This document shows positions 1-10,275 of a stretch of DNA of 57,276 nucleotides, in pieces. Under the pieces are notes generated by a model that saw only the letters and a program-made list of their open reading frames with translations, was not told the DNA's origin and did no database searches. Made by a program: the position numbers and the translations under genes. Source of the DNA: an uncultured Clostridia bacterium (GTDB taxonomy: Bacteria > Bacillota > Clostridia > TANB77 > CAG-508); assembly GCA_947632035.1 (NCBI GenBank), contig CANRNR010000011.1, positions 1-57,276 of the forward strand, given 5' to 3'. Every line of letters starts with the position of its first letter. The stretch's first letter is position 1.

Positions 1-359
1 AGGAGGTTATATATTATAACCGCAAAAACTTAAAAAACTTATGTATGAACACTTACATAAGATTATGAAAAATACGAGAAACAAGAAAAAATGGCGAATA
101 AAAGCCTCAAAACCCTTAATATTATAACTGGTTTAATGAAGAACGACAGGGTACGCGAATTTGAATGGTTAGATACGAGGAGTTGAGAGGAAGATAGGTA
201 TTATGACCGCATTTTAAAAGATAAAAAGTAGGATACCAACTACCAATAAAAATCAATTTTAATAAAGTTTTTTAAAATATAGATAAAAAACATTGACAAA
301 ACTCATCAAAACCATATAGAATATTAAATATAAATAATATAAACAAAGGAGAAAAATAA
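1..359. other. Gene-free leader with paired segments, possible structured RNA
   Basis: I find no convincing gene in these 359 bases. Several segments can pair: CTTATGTA at 38-45 with TACATAAG at 54-61, CCTC at 105-108 with GAGG at 177-180, and ACCCT at 112-116 with AGGGT at 148-152, the last two nested. The stretch is less AT-rich than the intergenic sequence around it, which could mean a structured RNA. I compared it from memory with c-di-GMP class I and II riboswitches, which can precede pilin genes in clostridia, and could not match either. The part from about 240 onward is ordinary AT-rich promoter region. Confidence 0.3.
293..320 (+). promoter_or_regulatory. Sigma-A-like promoter of the pilin-like gene
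   Basis: TTGACA at 293-298 is followed after 16 bases by TATAGA at 315-320. It lies about 40 bases upstream of the pilin-like start, which has its own AAAGGAG ribosome binding site at 345-351. Confidence 0.6.
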
Positions 360-1787
360 ATGAGAGAAAAAAATATATTTAAAAGATGCATAAAAGATCA
401 CCTGCAAAATACTGAATATAATAAAGGTATAACTTTAATAGCACTTGTTGTTACTATCATAGTTTTGCTAATATTAGCTGGAATAACAATAAATGTAGTG
501 CTAGGAGAAGATGGAATTATAGCACAAACACAAAATGCAAAAAAAGAAACAAAAGTTGCAGAAATAGAAGAAAGCATAGAATTTGCAAAAGCTGGATCAA
601 TAGATAAAGAAACATTTAAAATGAATCCAGATGTATTAGTGCCTTTACTAGAAGGAATAGACGGAGTAGACGATGTAACAGTTGAAGGAAACAAAGTAAA
701 AGTTAAATATGCTGGTGATAGAGAAAAAGAAATAGATATAGCAACAGGAGGAACACAAACAGGTGGAACACAAACAGGTGGATCAGAAACAGGAGGCGGA
801 AAAACAGTACTTACAACAGAAAAAGAATTTAAGGATAAGATTGAGAGCGATATAGATTTAACAAAGGATATTGTTAGAGCTTATGATGCATATGGGGATG
901 AAATAGAAAATTTTGCTGACAATTGGTATTATGAATTAAAATCCAATAACAAAGAATGGAGATTAAATGAATATGATAGATACCAGGTTCATCAACCAGG
1001 ATATAAAGGAGAAATAGTAGGTGGAACAATAATTGGTCAAATACCAGCATATATAGTAAAAGTAGAAGATGGAAAAATAACAAATCAAGGACCAATTGTT
1101 GAATATTGTGGATTGTTTGACACTTTAAAAGAAATTACATACATACAAGATGATATAGCAATATCTCCACTAGTTAAAGAAATTAAAAATGTATTTCGTA
1201 ATACAAATATAGATAAAATACCAAAATGTTTTATGACATATTCGGATAATGTGACAAAAATGGAAGGAATTTTTTCACAGACAAAAATTACGGAGATACC
1301 ACCTGAGTTTAAAATAGGAAAAAATGTAACAAGCATAAGCTCACTATTTGAGCAGGCATTAATTACTAAAGTGCCTGCAAGCTTAAAGATACCAGATTCT
1401 GTAAAAAAATGTACGTATATGTTTAGCGAATGTAAAAATTTAACAGAAGTAGAGAATGGATTTAAGTTGAGTCCTAATATTACTGATATACACAGTATGT
1501 TTCAAGATTGCCAAAATTTAACTTATATCAATATCACAATACCATTAAAAGTAACAAATATAAAAAATGCTTTTTATCAAACATATAACTTAGATAATAA
1601 AAGTCATATAATAATAGAAGGAAATCCAAGTGAATATGAGAAAGCATTTACGCGTATATCAAAAAGTGCAAAAACCGAAACAGGTGTAAATATACATTAT
1701 AAAAAATCTATATGTACAAATATAGAAAAAATAAAAGAAACTATTGTAGAGGGAAAAGCAACTTGTATAGATGATGAAGCTCAATAA
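360..1787 (+). CDS. Type IV pilin-like surface protein with LRR/BspA-like C-terminal region
   Basis: The N-terminus has a class III (prepilin peptidase) signal: a charged leader to about residue 23, then GITLIALVVTIIVLLILAG. Cleavage would follow Gly23. The usual Glu at +5 of the mature pilin is replaced by Ala28, a form I associate with atypical clostridial pilin-like proteins. After the hydrophobic helix come a Lys/Glu-rich helix and a Gly-Thr-rich repeat linker near residues 130-150. Residues about 270-440 contain repeated blocks of the type I-x-x-x-F-x-x-x-x-x-L-x-x-I-P, resembling LRR_5/BspA repeats, which often mediate adhesion. It is probably assembled at or anchored to the cell surface. 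The adhesin role is inferred. Confidence 0.72.
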   Translation: MREKNIFKRCIKDHLQNTEYNKGITLIALVVTIIVLLILAGITINVVLGEDGIIAQTQNAKKETKVAEIEESIEFAKAGSIDKETFKMNPDVLVPLLEGIDGVDDVTVEGNKVKVKYAGDREKEIDIATGGTQTGGTQTGGSETGGGKTVLTTEKEFKDKIESDIDLTKDIVRAYDAYGDEIENFADNWYYELKSNNKEWRLNEYDRYQVHQPGYKGEIVGGTIIGQIPAYIVKVEDGKITNQGPIVEYCGLFDTLKEITYIQDDIAISPLVKEIKNVFRNTNIDKIPKCFMTYSDNVTKMEGIFSQTKITEIPPEFKIGKNVTSISSLFEQALITKVPASLKIPDSVKKCTYMFSECKNLTEVENGFKLSPNITDIHSMFQDCQNLTYINITIPLKVTNIKNAFYQTYNLDNKSHIIIEGNPSEYEKAFTRISKSAKTETGVNIHYKKSICTNIEKIKETIVEGKATCIDDEAQ

Positions 1788-1831
1788 AAATATAAAATTA
1801 TAAATAGAATATATAAAATTAAATATCGTCA

Positions 1832-1874
1832 AGGTAGAAACTAGAAAACGTTTCTACCTATTTTAATATTTTTA
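1832..1874 (+). terminator. Rho-independent terminator after the pilin-like gene
   Basis: A perfect 10-bp stem, AGGTAGAAAC at 1832-1841 and GTTTCTACCT at 1850-1859, has an 8-base loop and is followed by a T-rich tract. Confidence 0.8.
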
Positions 1875-1963
1875 TAGAATAAATATTTAAAATATGATAG
1901 AATGTAAATGAATTTTATAAGGGCAATTTTTTAATACAATTTAAAAAAGATAGGAGATAAAAT

Positions 1964-3694
1964 ATGGAAAATGATAGTAGAAAAAATAAATTAATGGGAA
2001 TAATAGATAATATTCCAGTAACCGAAGAAAATAAGCAAATGATTGAAAAAATAAAAAAAGCCATTGAAGAAGATGAATTAGATACTGCACTTAAAGAATT
2101 AAATATGTTATCTAAGATGAATGGAGAAAACAATGAAAAAGCAAAAAAGTCTAAAGAAAAAAATAATATTCATGTATATCCAACAGAACTTAGTAATACA
2201 GAACTAGAACATCAATATATTGGTTTATTATTACAAAATCCGGAATTAATAGTAAAATACTATTTCACTATTCAAGAAATTGCTTTTGAGGATGAGATTG
2301 TTTTAAATTTATATAAAAGAGTTCTATTTACAGATGGACAAGCATTTACACCAGAAAGAGCAAAAGAGGGATTTAACTTTGCAAAAATAAACGAAGAAAC
2401 CATGGAAATGGAAAAAAGGCTAAAAAGAATAATTGACCCAGATGACTTTGATATGGAAAAAATATATGTAGAACTTAAAAAATTATTTGTAATAAGAAAG
2501 AGCTATAAAGAAGTACCAATTAAAAAAATTCAAGACAAAATAGTAGAAATATTAAGTTATGAATTATACGACAAAATGTCAGTTGAAGAAGTAGAAAGTG
2601 CAATTCAGCAAGTAAATGATACTGCTAAATTTAAAAGTGCAGTATTAAATGAAAACTTAACAGATTTTTTAGAATCACAAGACAATAATTTGAAAAATGG
2701 ATTATCACTTCCTTTTCCAATAATATCTAGTGTATTTAAAGGAATAAGAAAAGGCGAAACTATGTCATATGCTATGCCATCAAACTCTGGAAAAAGTAGA
2801 TTTGCAATAAACTTAGCAGCATATACTTGCTTCATACATAAAAAGAAAGTATTAGTAATTTCAAATGAAATGTCAGAAGAAAAGATGAAATTATGCTTAA
2901 TAACAACTATTTTAAACAATCCAGATATTCAAAAATTACATGGACAAAAACTTTCAGTAACAGAAGGCGAACTACTAGAATTTAAATTTAGACCAGATGA
3001 TCCCAAAAAGGTAAAAGTAGATGAAAACGGATATTGTATAAAAGAAAAAGGAGAAACACAAGAAAAGTTTGTTAAACGACTTTTAGAAGTATCATCAACT
3101 TTTAGAAGTGTAATTAAAGCAACAGATTGGGTAAAAACTCAAGTGGAAAATTCAATATATTTTATAAATATAACTGACCACACAAATGATGAACTTAAAA
3201 AAGTAATTATGAATTATTATTATAAAGAGCATATAGAATATATTTTCTATGATACACTAAAAACTGATACTGCAAACATAGGAAAAGAATATGAGATAAA
3301 AATAACAGCAACAATGCTTTCAAATTTAGCCCAAAACTTTAATATATTCATATGTTCAAGCCTTCAGCTTGCAGAAAGTACAACTCCACCATTAAATTTG
3401 GATGTAAACGATTTGGCAGTAAGTAGAACAGTAAAAGAGGTATTAGATACATTATGTTTAATTAAACAAATTCATCGTGATAACTTAGCAGATTACGAGT
3501 ATTCTTTGAATGAAGTAGATACTAAATTTTATGATTTGAAAAAATATGAAGATCCAGATGTTAGATATTATGCTTGCGTAATTGATAAAAACAGGGCAGG
3601 TGCAAAGCCAACTGTAGTATTTAGACTAAATTTAGCATATAACAGTTGGGAAGAACTTGGATATTTAAGATTAAAACAAACTAAAAAAGATTAA
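1964..3694 (+). CDS. DnaB-like replicative helicase/RecA-fold ATPase, divergent
   Basis: 576 residues. Residues about 80-130 resemble the DnaB N-terminal domain (ELEHQYIGLLLQNPELI). Residues about 240-570 resemble a DnaB/RecA-type ATPase core. The P-loop near 270-278 reads AMPSNSGKSRF, a divergent Walker A that keeps GKS. A hydrophobic strand ending in YIFYDTLKTD could be Walker B. It ends with the basic VIDKNRAG block typical of DnaB C-termini. The ribosome binding site AGGAG is at 1952-1956. It stands alone, with no primase, loader or phage genes beside it, so it may be a domesticated phage or plasmid helicase rather than the chromosomal DnaB. Assignment to the superfamily is fairly safe; the exact role is not. 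Confidence 0.6.
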   Translation: MENDSRKNKLMGIIDNIPVTEENKQMIEKIKKAIEEDELDTALKELNMLSKMNGENNEKAKKSKEKNNIHVYPTELSNTELEHQYIGLLLQNPELIVKYYFTIQEIAFEDEIVLNLYKRVLFTDGQAFTPERAKEGFNFAKINEETMEMEKRLKRIIDPDDFDMEKIYVELKKLFVIRKSYKEVPIKKIQDKIVEILSYELYDKMSVEEVESAIQQVNDTAKFKSAVLNENLTDFLESQDNNLKNGLSLPFPIISSVFKGIRKGETMSYAMPSNSGKSRFAINLAAYTCFIHKKKVLVISNEMSEEKMKLCLITTILNNPDIQKLHGQKLSVTEGELLEFKFRPDDPKKVKVDENGYCIKEKGETQEKFVKRLLEVSSTFRSVIKATDWVKTQVENSIYFINITDHTNDELKKVIMNYYYKEHIEYIFYDTLKTDTANIGKEYEIKITATMLSNLAQNFNIFICSSLQLAESTTPPLNLDVNDLAVSRTVKEVLDTLCLIKQIHRDNLADYEYSLNEVDTKFYDLKKYEDPDVRYYACVIDKNRAGAKPTVVFRLNLAYNSWEELGYLRLKQTKKD

Positions 3695-3721
3695 AATAAT
3701 AATGAAAGGTAGGTAAGTTTT

Positions 3722-4606
3722 ATGGAAAAATCAAAAGTTTATTTCACAAATGAAATAACACCTGAAAGCATTGTAAAAATATATGATGTTTTAGGTAAGA
3801 AACTAGAAGGTAAAGTGGCAGTAAAATTACATTCTGGAGAAAGAGGAAATCAAAACTTTATAAGGCCTGAAATGGTAAAAAACATTGTAGAACATGTAAA
3901 TGGTACTGTTGTTGAATGTAATACAGCATATGCTGGTGCAAGAAATTCAACAGAAAAGCATAAAAAGCTAATTGAAGAACATGGCTGGAACAAATACTTT
4001 ACTGTAGATTTATTAGATGCAGAAGGACCAGATTTAGTGCTTGATATTCCAAATGGAAAAGTAATAAAAGAAAACTATGTTGGAAAAGATTTAGCAAATT
4101 ATGACTCAATGTTAGTTTTATCACACTTTAAAGGACATGCTATGGGTGGATATGGTGGAGCATTAAAGCAATTATCAATAGGCTGTGCATCATCAGACGG
4201 AAAAACATGAATACACACAGCAGGTAAAGCAAGACATCAGGAAGAATTATGGAGCAAAGTTGCAGAGCAAGATAAATTCTTAGAGTCAATGGCAGATGCA
4301 GCATCATCTGTAATAGATTATTTCAAAGGAAATATTGTATATATAAATATCATGAAAAATATATCTATTGATTGTGACTGTGACGGAAATGCAGAGCCAC
4401 CTTGTATTAAAGATATTGGTGTTTTAGCATCTACTGACCCAGTAGCAATAGACAAAGCTTGTATAGATTTAGTAAAAAATTCAAATGACCCTGGAATAGA
4501 GCATTTCTTTGAAAGAGTAAATTCAAGACATGGAACTCATACAATAGATGTAGCAGAAGATTTAGGTATTGGTAGTAAAGAATATGAATTAATTGATATT
4601 AATTAA
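3722..4606 (+). pseudogene. DUF362 domain protein interrupted by one in-frame TGA
   Basis: One continuous frame of 294 codons resembles DUF362 proteins end to end. The landmarks are HSGERGNQNFIRPEMVKNIV, ECNTAYAG, VLSHFKGHAMGGYGGALKQL, a Cys-containing CDCDGNAEPPC segment and ASTDPVAIDKACIDL. The only disruption is TGA at 4208-4210, between GKT and IHTAGK, where I recall relatives carrying an aromatic residue, often Trp or Tyr. There is no frame change, and both halves keep normal coding character. Possibilities are a recent nonsense mutation from TGG, readthrough, or a base-call error. TGA ends several other genes here, so a genome-wide TGA=Trp code is unlikely. Confidence 0.7.
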
Positions 4607-4609
4607 AAG

Positions 4610-6080
4610 ATGAAAGAGAACATAATGGAACTTAAGAAAAGTGAAAAAGAAAATAATTTTATTTTAATAATTGCGACAATTGTTATTGCAATTTTATTTG
4701 CTATACCATCAATAATATATTATATAAAATTCCAATCAATTCTTCCATTTGATGGTGGATGGAGCGGTTTAGTCAAAATGTCATTAAATTGGAATAAACA
4801 AATAGGTTTAATTGCTTTTTTGATTATATTTATTTTATACACATTATATTATTTTCTGATTATAAAAAAAGAAAAACAAATTTTTAAAAATAAAAGACAA
4901 TTATTTATTTTTATTGCAGTAATTTCTATTATATTTACAATAGTCATTCCACATAGTTGCAGAGATATTTTTGCTTATATTGCTAATGGTTGGTCAAACG
5001 CAAAATATCATGAGAATCCATATTACATGTCTGTAGGAGAAGTTCAAGACAAATATCAAGTTTCTGATGAAATGTTTGAAAAAGTAGCGACTGTTTGGAA
5101 ATATGAAAGGCTTACTTATGGTCCATTATCAAATATAATAGGCACATGTTTAACTTATATGTCATTTGGAAATATAGATGTAGCATTATTCTTATTCAAA
5201 TTATTTAATTTAATAATTCATTTAGGATGCTGTGCTTTAATTATGAAAATAACAAACAAAAAAGCATTTGTGCTACTTTATGGACTTAATCCTATTATTT
5301 TATTGCATGGACTAGTAGAGGTTCATAATGATTTATGGATGGCATTTTTTATAATACTTGCGATTTATTTTGCTTTAAAGAAAAATAAACTATTTTTAAC
5401 TACAATATGCATTGCACTTGCAACAGCAATAAAATATGTAGCAGTTTTAATATTACCATTTTTGTTAATTTATATATTAAGAGAAAAAACAATAAAACAA
5501 AGAATATTTGGATTAATAAAAGCTGGAATAGTATATATTATAGTGCTTTTAATTTGCTATTTACCATATTTAAGAGATTTACAAGTTTTATATGGAATAT
5601 TACTTCAACAACGGAAAATACCATAATTCTATTTTTTACTTTATAGCTACGATACTTAAAAATTCGCCAGCATTAGTAAGTATGATAAAGTATACTATAT
5701 ATGCTATATTTGTTAGCTTATATGCAGTAACAATTATACAGTTACTAAAAAAGCCACGAATTGATTTTTCTGAAACTATTAAAAAATACCACTTATTATT
5801 AATGATTTTTGTATTATTGATTATTACTAATTTTTATTTATGGTACCTTATATGGGTATTTCCAACCATATTTTGGCTTGACAAAAAACAAATAAAAGAT
5901 TTAATATATTTAGGGTTAGGTGGACAAGTAGCATATCAATGTACTTTTATGTATATAGGAGAATATGACTTTTTAGGATTTGTATGGTTTGGTGCTATGA
6001 TTTTTTCAGCAATAGTAGTAAGAATAATAGATGAATCAAAAAATATAAAAACTAATAATGAACAAATTAGTGCAAAATAA
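4610..6080 (+). CDS. GT-C fold membrane glycosyltransferase (MptB/GT87-like), +1 recoded at CGG
   Basis: A polytopic membrane protein of about 489 residues if read through. The upstream part has RDIFAYIANGW, an NPYYMSV block, YGPLSNI and VEVHNDLWMAFF, the pattern of polyprenol-phosphate-sugar GT-C transferases. Such enzymes move sugar from a lipid carrier onto envelope glycans; the donor is unknown. Codon 335, at 5612-5614, is CGG. In the zero frame three codons and TAA follow. Skipping the C gives GGA AAA TAC CAT and a further 154 codons of membrane protein ending at 6080. An in-frame ATG at 4625 is the other possible start; neither has a strong ribosome binding site. Without recoding the protein would lose its last transmembrane helices. 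Confidence 0.65.
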
Positions 6081-6134
6081 GATGAAAAAATAAATTTATT
6101 TACTAGAGAAAGCGTATGAAAATTTAAACGCACT

Positions 6135-6163
6135 TTGACCTCAAAAATAGTAAAGTATATAAT
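6135..6163 (+). promoter_or_regulatory. Sigma-A-like promoter upstream of polA
   Basis: TTGACC at 6135-6140, a 17-base spacer and a perfect TATAAT at 6158-6163. It lies about 85 bases upstream of the polA start. Confidence 0.65.
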
Positions 6164-6246
6164 TTGGAAAATTATGATATATATAATGGAAAGGAGAAGA
6201 TGCAATCTAAAATATATAAATATTTTAGGTAGCTTCAATCTATTAA

Positions 6247-9099
6247 ATGGATAAAATTGTTTTAATTGACGGAAATAGTATTTTAAATAGAGCATTTTAT
6301 GGAATTATGGGTTCTAAAATGCTAACAACACCTGATGGAAAATATACTAATGCTGTATATGGATTTTTAGCCATATTATTTAAAGTATTAGAAGATATAG
6401 AACCACAGTATTTAATGGTAGCATTTGACTTAAAAGCACCGACAGCAAGACATAAGCTATATGAAGGATATAAAGCAAATAGACATGGAATGCCAAATGA
6501 ACTTGCAGAGCAAATGCCAATAGTAAAAGAAATATTAAAAGCTATGAATATTACAATAATTGAAAAAGAAGGCTATGAAGCAGATGATGTTTTAGGAACT
6601 ATGGCTAAAAGAGCAGAAAAGAGTGGATTAGATGTTACAATAGTTTCAGGAGATAGAGATACTTTTCAATTAACATCAGACAAAATAAAGGTACGTATTC
6701 CTCATACAAAAGTAGGAAAAACAGAAGTGGATATTTTTGACAAAAAAGCAATAAAAGAAAAATATGGAGTTACACCTACTCAATTAATAGAAGTAAAAGG
6801 ACTAATGGGAGATACATCTGATAATATTCCAGGAGTTCCAGGTGTAGGTGAAAAAACTGCTTTAGAACTCGTTCAAAAGTATCATTCAATAGAAGAATTG
6901 TATGAAAAGATTGAAAAACAAGAAGATGACTTAAAACCAAAATTAAAAGAAAAACTATTAGCTAATAAAGATTTAGCAGAGCTTTCAAGAACTTTAGGAA
7001 CTATAAATATAAATGTTCCTATTGATGAAAGTATAGAAAGCCTAAAGATAAAAGAATGGGACAAAGAACTAGTATTTAGTAAATTTAAAGAACTTAACTT
7101 TAATAGGTTTATAGAAAGATTTAGCTTGCAAGGAAATAATCAAGAAAAAGCTAGTGAAGAAGTAAATTTAAAAGATTTATTTGAAGTAAAAACAATTTCA
7201 GGTTCAAATTTAAAAGAGCAATTAAATGAACTAATTAGAAAAATAGAAAATGAAAAGAAATTAATTTACTTTTTAGAAAAGAAAGAAAGTAAAAAAGATA
7301 TAGATAATAAAAACAATCATGAAGAAAATGACAATCAGTATAAAGAAAATAATGAATTTAGCAATAATATAAAAATTATACCAAAAGAAATTACAGCAAT
7401 ATACATTTATCAAGAAAAAGTAGTTTATACAATTAAAATACATTATGACCAAAACGGCGTTCAAAAGGTAAATAATGATGAAAATAGCATAACTACATCA
7501 GAATTTATAACATACTTTAAAAATATTTTAGAAAACAAAGAAATATTAAAATATGGTTATCATTTAAGTGAAGATTATGTGTTATTTAAACAAAATGGAA
7601 TTACATTAAAAGGAATTTATTTTGATGCTAAAATTGCAGCATATAATTTAAACCCAACAAATAATCATTATGAATTAGAAGAATTATCAAACCAATATTT
7701 GAATATAGACGTAGTGCAATACCTTGAAAATATGGGGATAAAAAATCAAGAACAAACACAATTAAATTTATTCCAAACAGAAGAGCCAAGTAATGATTTC
7801 GAAAAATATAAAAATTCCACATTAGTTTATATAATTAATAAGTTAGAAGAAGTGCTAACAAAAAAACTAGAAGAAGAAAATTTAATTGGATTATTTAGAG
7901 ATATTGAAATGCCACTTGTAAAAGTACTTGGTGGAATGCAATATGAAGGAATTTATGCAAATAAGGAAGAACTAATAGCATTTGGAAATAAGTTAAAAGA
8001 AGAAATAGAAAGCTTAAAACAAGCAATTTATGAACTAGCAGGAGAAGAGTTCAACATAAATTCTACACAACAATTAGGAGTTATTTTATTTGAAAAATTA
8101 AAATTACCTGTATATAAAAAGACAAAGACAGGATACTCAACTGATGTGGACATTTTAGAAAAACTAAGACCGGAGCACCCTATAATAGATAAAATATTAG
8201 AATATCGTAGCTTAGGGAAATTAAATTCAACTTATGTAGAAGGACTTATTCCATATATCAATAAAGAAGGAAAAATTCACTCATATTTTCATCAAACAAT
8301 TACAGCAACAGGAAGAATTAGCTCAACAGAGCCAAACCTACAAAACATACCAACAAGGGTAGAGCTAGGAAAACAAATAAGAAAGGTATTTAAAGCAACA
8401 GAAGGAAATATTTTTATAGATGCAGACTATTCACAAATTGAACTTAGAATTTTAGCACATATTTCAAAAGATAAAAACATGCAAAAAGCCTTTTTAAATG
8501 GAGAAGACATACACAAACAAGTTGCATCAAAAGTATTTGAAGTTCCTATGGAGGAAGTTACAAAAGAACAAAGAAGTGCAGCAAAAGCAGTAAACTTTGG
8601 AATTGTATATGGAATTAGTGGATTTGGATTAGCAGAGCAATTAAAAATTGGAAGAAAAAAAGCAGAGCAATACATTGAACAATATTTGCAAAAATATGAT
8701 GGAGTTAAAAAGTTCATGGATGAAATAGTAGAAGATGCAAAAGAAAAAGGATATGTAGAAACTTTATTTCATCGTAGGAGATATATACCAGAACTTTCTT
8801 CAAACAATTATATGGTAAGGCAATTCGGGTCAAGAGCTGCAATGAATACACCAATTCAAGGCACGGCAGCAGATATTATTAAAATTGCAATGGTAAAGGT
8901 TTTTGAAAAATTAGAAGAAGAAAATTTAAATGCGAAACTTATTCTACAAATACACGATGAACTTTTAATCGAATGTAAAATAGAAGAAAAAGAAAAGGTA
9001 AAACAAATTTTAAAAGAATGCATGGAAAATGCGATGAAACTAGATGTACCACTAGAAGTGCAAATGTCAGAAGCAGATAATTGGTATGATGTAAAATAA
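6247..9099 (+). CDS. polA: DNA polymerase I
   Basis: 950 residues, somewhat longer than the common 880-930. The N-terminal 5'-3' exonuclease domain (about 1-290) has LIDGNSILNRAFYG, YEADDVLGT, VSGDRDTFQL and GVPGVGEKTA. The central region (about 310-560) carries an Asn/Lys-rich insert and lacks the clear DxE proofreading motifs, as is usual in Bacillota. The polymerase domain has motif A DADYSQIELRILAHIS (about 725), motif B RSAAKAVNFGIVYG (about 775) and motif C QIHDELLIE (about 901). It acts in Okazaki fragment maturation and repair. The start is the first possible codon in this frame, because a stop lies directly upstream, and its ribosome binding site is weak. Confidence 0.97.
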   Translation: MDKIVLIDGNSILNRAFYGIMGSKMLTTPDGKYTNAVYGFLAILFKVLEDIEPQYLMVAFDLKAPTARHKLYEGYKANRHGMPNELAEQMPIVKEILKAMNITIIEKEGYEADDVLGTMAKRAEKSGLDVTIVSGDRDTFQLTSDKIKVRIPHTKVGKTEVDIFDKKAIKEKYGVTPTQLIEVKGLMGDTSDNIPGVPGVGEKTALELVQKYHSIEELYEKIEKQEDDLKPKLKEKLLANKDLAELSRTLGTININVPIDESIESLKIKEWDKELVFSKFKELNFNRFIERFSLQGNNQEKASEEVNLKDLFEVKTISGSNLKEQLNELIRKIENEKKLIYFLEKKESKKDIDNKNNHEENDNQYKENNEFSNNIKIIPKEITAIYIYQEKVVYTIKIHYDQNGVQKVNNDENSITTSEFITYFKNILENKEILKYGYHLSEDYVLFKQNGITLKGIYFDAKIAAYNLNPTNNHYELEELSNQYLNIDVVQYLENMGIKNQEQTQLNLFQTEEPSNDFEKYKNSTLVYIINKLEEVLTKKLEEENLIGLFRDIEMPLVKVLGGMQYEGIYANKEELIAFGNKLKEEIESLKQAIYELAGEEFNINSTQQLGVILFEKLKLPVYKKTKTGYSTDVDILEKLRPEHPIIDKILEYRSLGKLNSTYVEGLIPYINKEGKIHSYFHQTITATGRISSTEPNLQNIPTRVELGKQIRKVFKATEGNIFIDADYSQIELRILAHISKDKNMQKAFLNGEDIHKQVASKVFEVPMEEVTKEQRSAAKAVNFGIVYGISGFGLAEQLKIGRKKAEQYIEQYLQKYDGVKKFMDEIVEDAKEKGYVETLFHRRRYIPELSSNNYMVRQFGSRAAMNTPIQGTAADIIKIAMVKVFEKLEEENLNAKLILQIHDELLIECKIEEKEKVKQILKECMENAMKLDVPLEVQMSEADNWYDVK

Positions 9100-9144
9100 T
9101 GTTATTATATTTTTTAATATGATTTAAGGAAGGGAGAAAAAAAC

Positions 9145-10161
9145 ATGTCAATATTAGTAACAGGTGGCGCAGGTTATATAGGAAGCCACACAGTAGTAGA
9201 ATTATTAAACAAAGGAGAAGAAGTAGTTATAGTAGACAACTTTTGCAATAGTAAACCAGTTATGCTAGAAAGAATAAAAGAAATAACAAACAAGGACTTT
9301 AAATTTTATGAAGCAGACATTTTAGATAAGAATAAATTAGATGCAATATTTGAAGAAAATCCAGATATTGAACTTGTAATTCATTTTGCAGCATTAAAAG
9401 CAGTAGGAGAATCAACCAAAAAACCATTAGAATATTATTATAATAATGTAACAGGAAGCATAGTTTTATTAGAAACAATGAAAAAGCATAATTGCAAAAA
9501 AATAATTTTTAGTTCTTCTGCAACAGTATATGGAAATCCAAAGGAGCCAAGAATTACAGAGGAGTTTCCAACTACAAGACCAACAAACCCATATGGAACT
9601 ACTAAATTAATGATAGAGGAAATATTAGAAGATGTATATAGTGCAGATAATGAATGGAGCATAGCACTTTTAAGATACTTCAATCCAATTGGTGCTCATA
9701 AAAGTGGTAAAATAGGAGAAAATCCAAATGGTATTCCTAATAATTTAATGCCATATATTGCACAAGTAGCTTATGGAAAATTAGATCACTTAAATGTTTT
9801 TGGAAATGACTATGATACAGTAGATGGAACAGGTGTAAGAGATTATATTCATGTAGTAGATTTAGCAAAAGGACATATAAAAGCAATAGATAAATTAAGA
9901 GAAAGTAAAGGTGTACTTAAATATAACTTAGGTACAGGACATCCATATTCTGTATTAGAAATAGTAAATGCATTTGAAAAAGCTAATAATATTAAAATAA
10001 AATATGAAATAGCACCAAGAAGACCAGGAGATATTGCGATATGTTATGCAGACCCTTCAAAAGCTGAAAGAGAACTTGGCTGGAAGGCAGAATACGGAAT
10101 AGAAGAAATGTGTAAAGACTCATGGACTTACACACAAAATGAGTTAAGTGGAAGACTATAA
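9145..10161 (+). CDS. galE: UDP-glucose 4-epimerase
   Basis: 338 residues, the normal length for GalE, an extended short-chain dehydrogenase interconverting UDP-glucose and UDP-galactose with bound NAD. Visible motifs are the Rossmann glycine motif [11 protein letters not shown] (4-14), [10 protein letters not shown] with the catalytic Ser, YGTTK with the catalytic Tyr and Lys near 149-153, RYFNPIGAH, and a C-terminal [16 protein letters not shown]. The start has a good GGAAGGGAG site. It follows polA by 45 bases and may share its transcript. It would supply UDP-galactose for envelope glycans. Confidence 0.95.
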   Translation: MSILVTGGAGYIGSHTVVELLNKGEEVVIVDNFCNSKPVMLERIKEITNKDFKFYEADILDKNKLDAIFEENPDIELVIHFAALKAVGESTKKPLEYYYNNVTGSIVLLETMKKHNCKKIIFSSSATVYGNPKEPRITEEFPTTRPTNPYGTTKLMIEEILEDVYSADNEWSIALLRYFNPIGAHKSGKIGENPNGIPNNLMPYIAQVAYGKLDHLNVFGNDYDTVDGTGVRDYIHVVDLAKGHIKAIDKLRESKGVLKYNLGTGHPYSVLEIVNAFEKANNIKIKYEIAPRRPGDIAICYADPSKAERELGWKAEYGIEEMCKDSWTYTQNELSGRL

Positions 10162-10275
10162 AGCAATAAAAACATTTATTAAATGGAAAAATTTAAAATA
10201 TGAAATAAGATATTAGAATAAAGTATATTGTAGAAAAAATTACGAAAGATAAAATTAAAAAAAGGAGAATGAGAG

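Noticed and set aside
91-186. A 31-codon reading frame MANKSLKTLNIITG and onward
   Set aside because: No ribosome binding site, no family match that I could name, and it lies within the segment where base pairing looks more likely. Kept only as a note.
4208-4210. Genome-wide reassignment of TGA to Trp
   Set aside because: TGA terminates spoIIIAF, the DUF1893 gene and the 1,227-residue gene at sensible positions, and Trp is otherwise encoded by TGG throughout.
5407-5646. Asn/Ile-rich open frame overlapping the GT-C transferase
   Set aside because: Shadow of the real membrane protein in another frame; no ribosome site or family features.
6200-6232. A 10-codon leader peptide (MQSKIYKYFR) before polA with AGGAG close upstream
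   Set aside because: The ribosome site is only about 3 bases from the ATG and there is no attenuator structure; probably chance.
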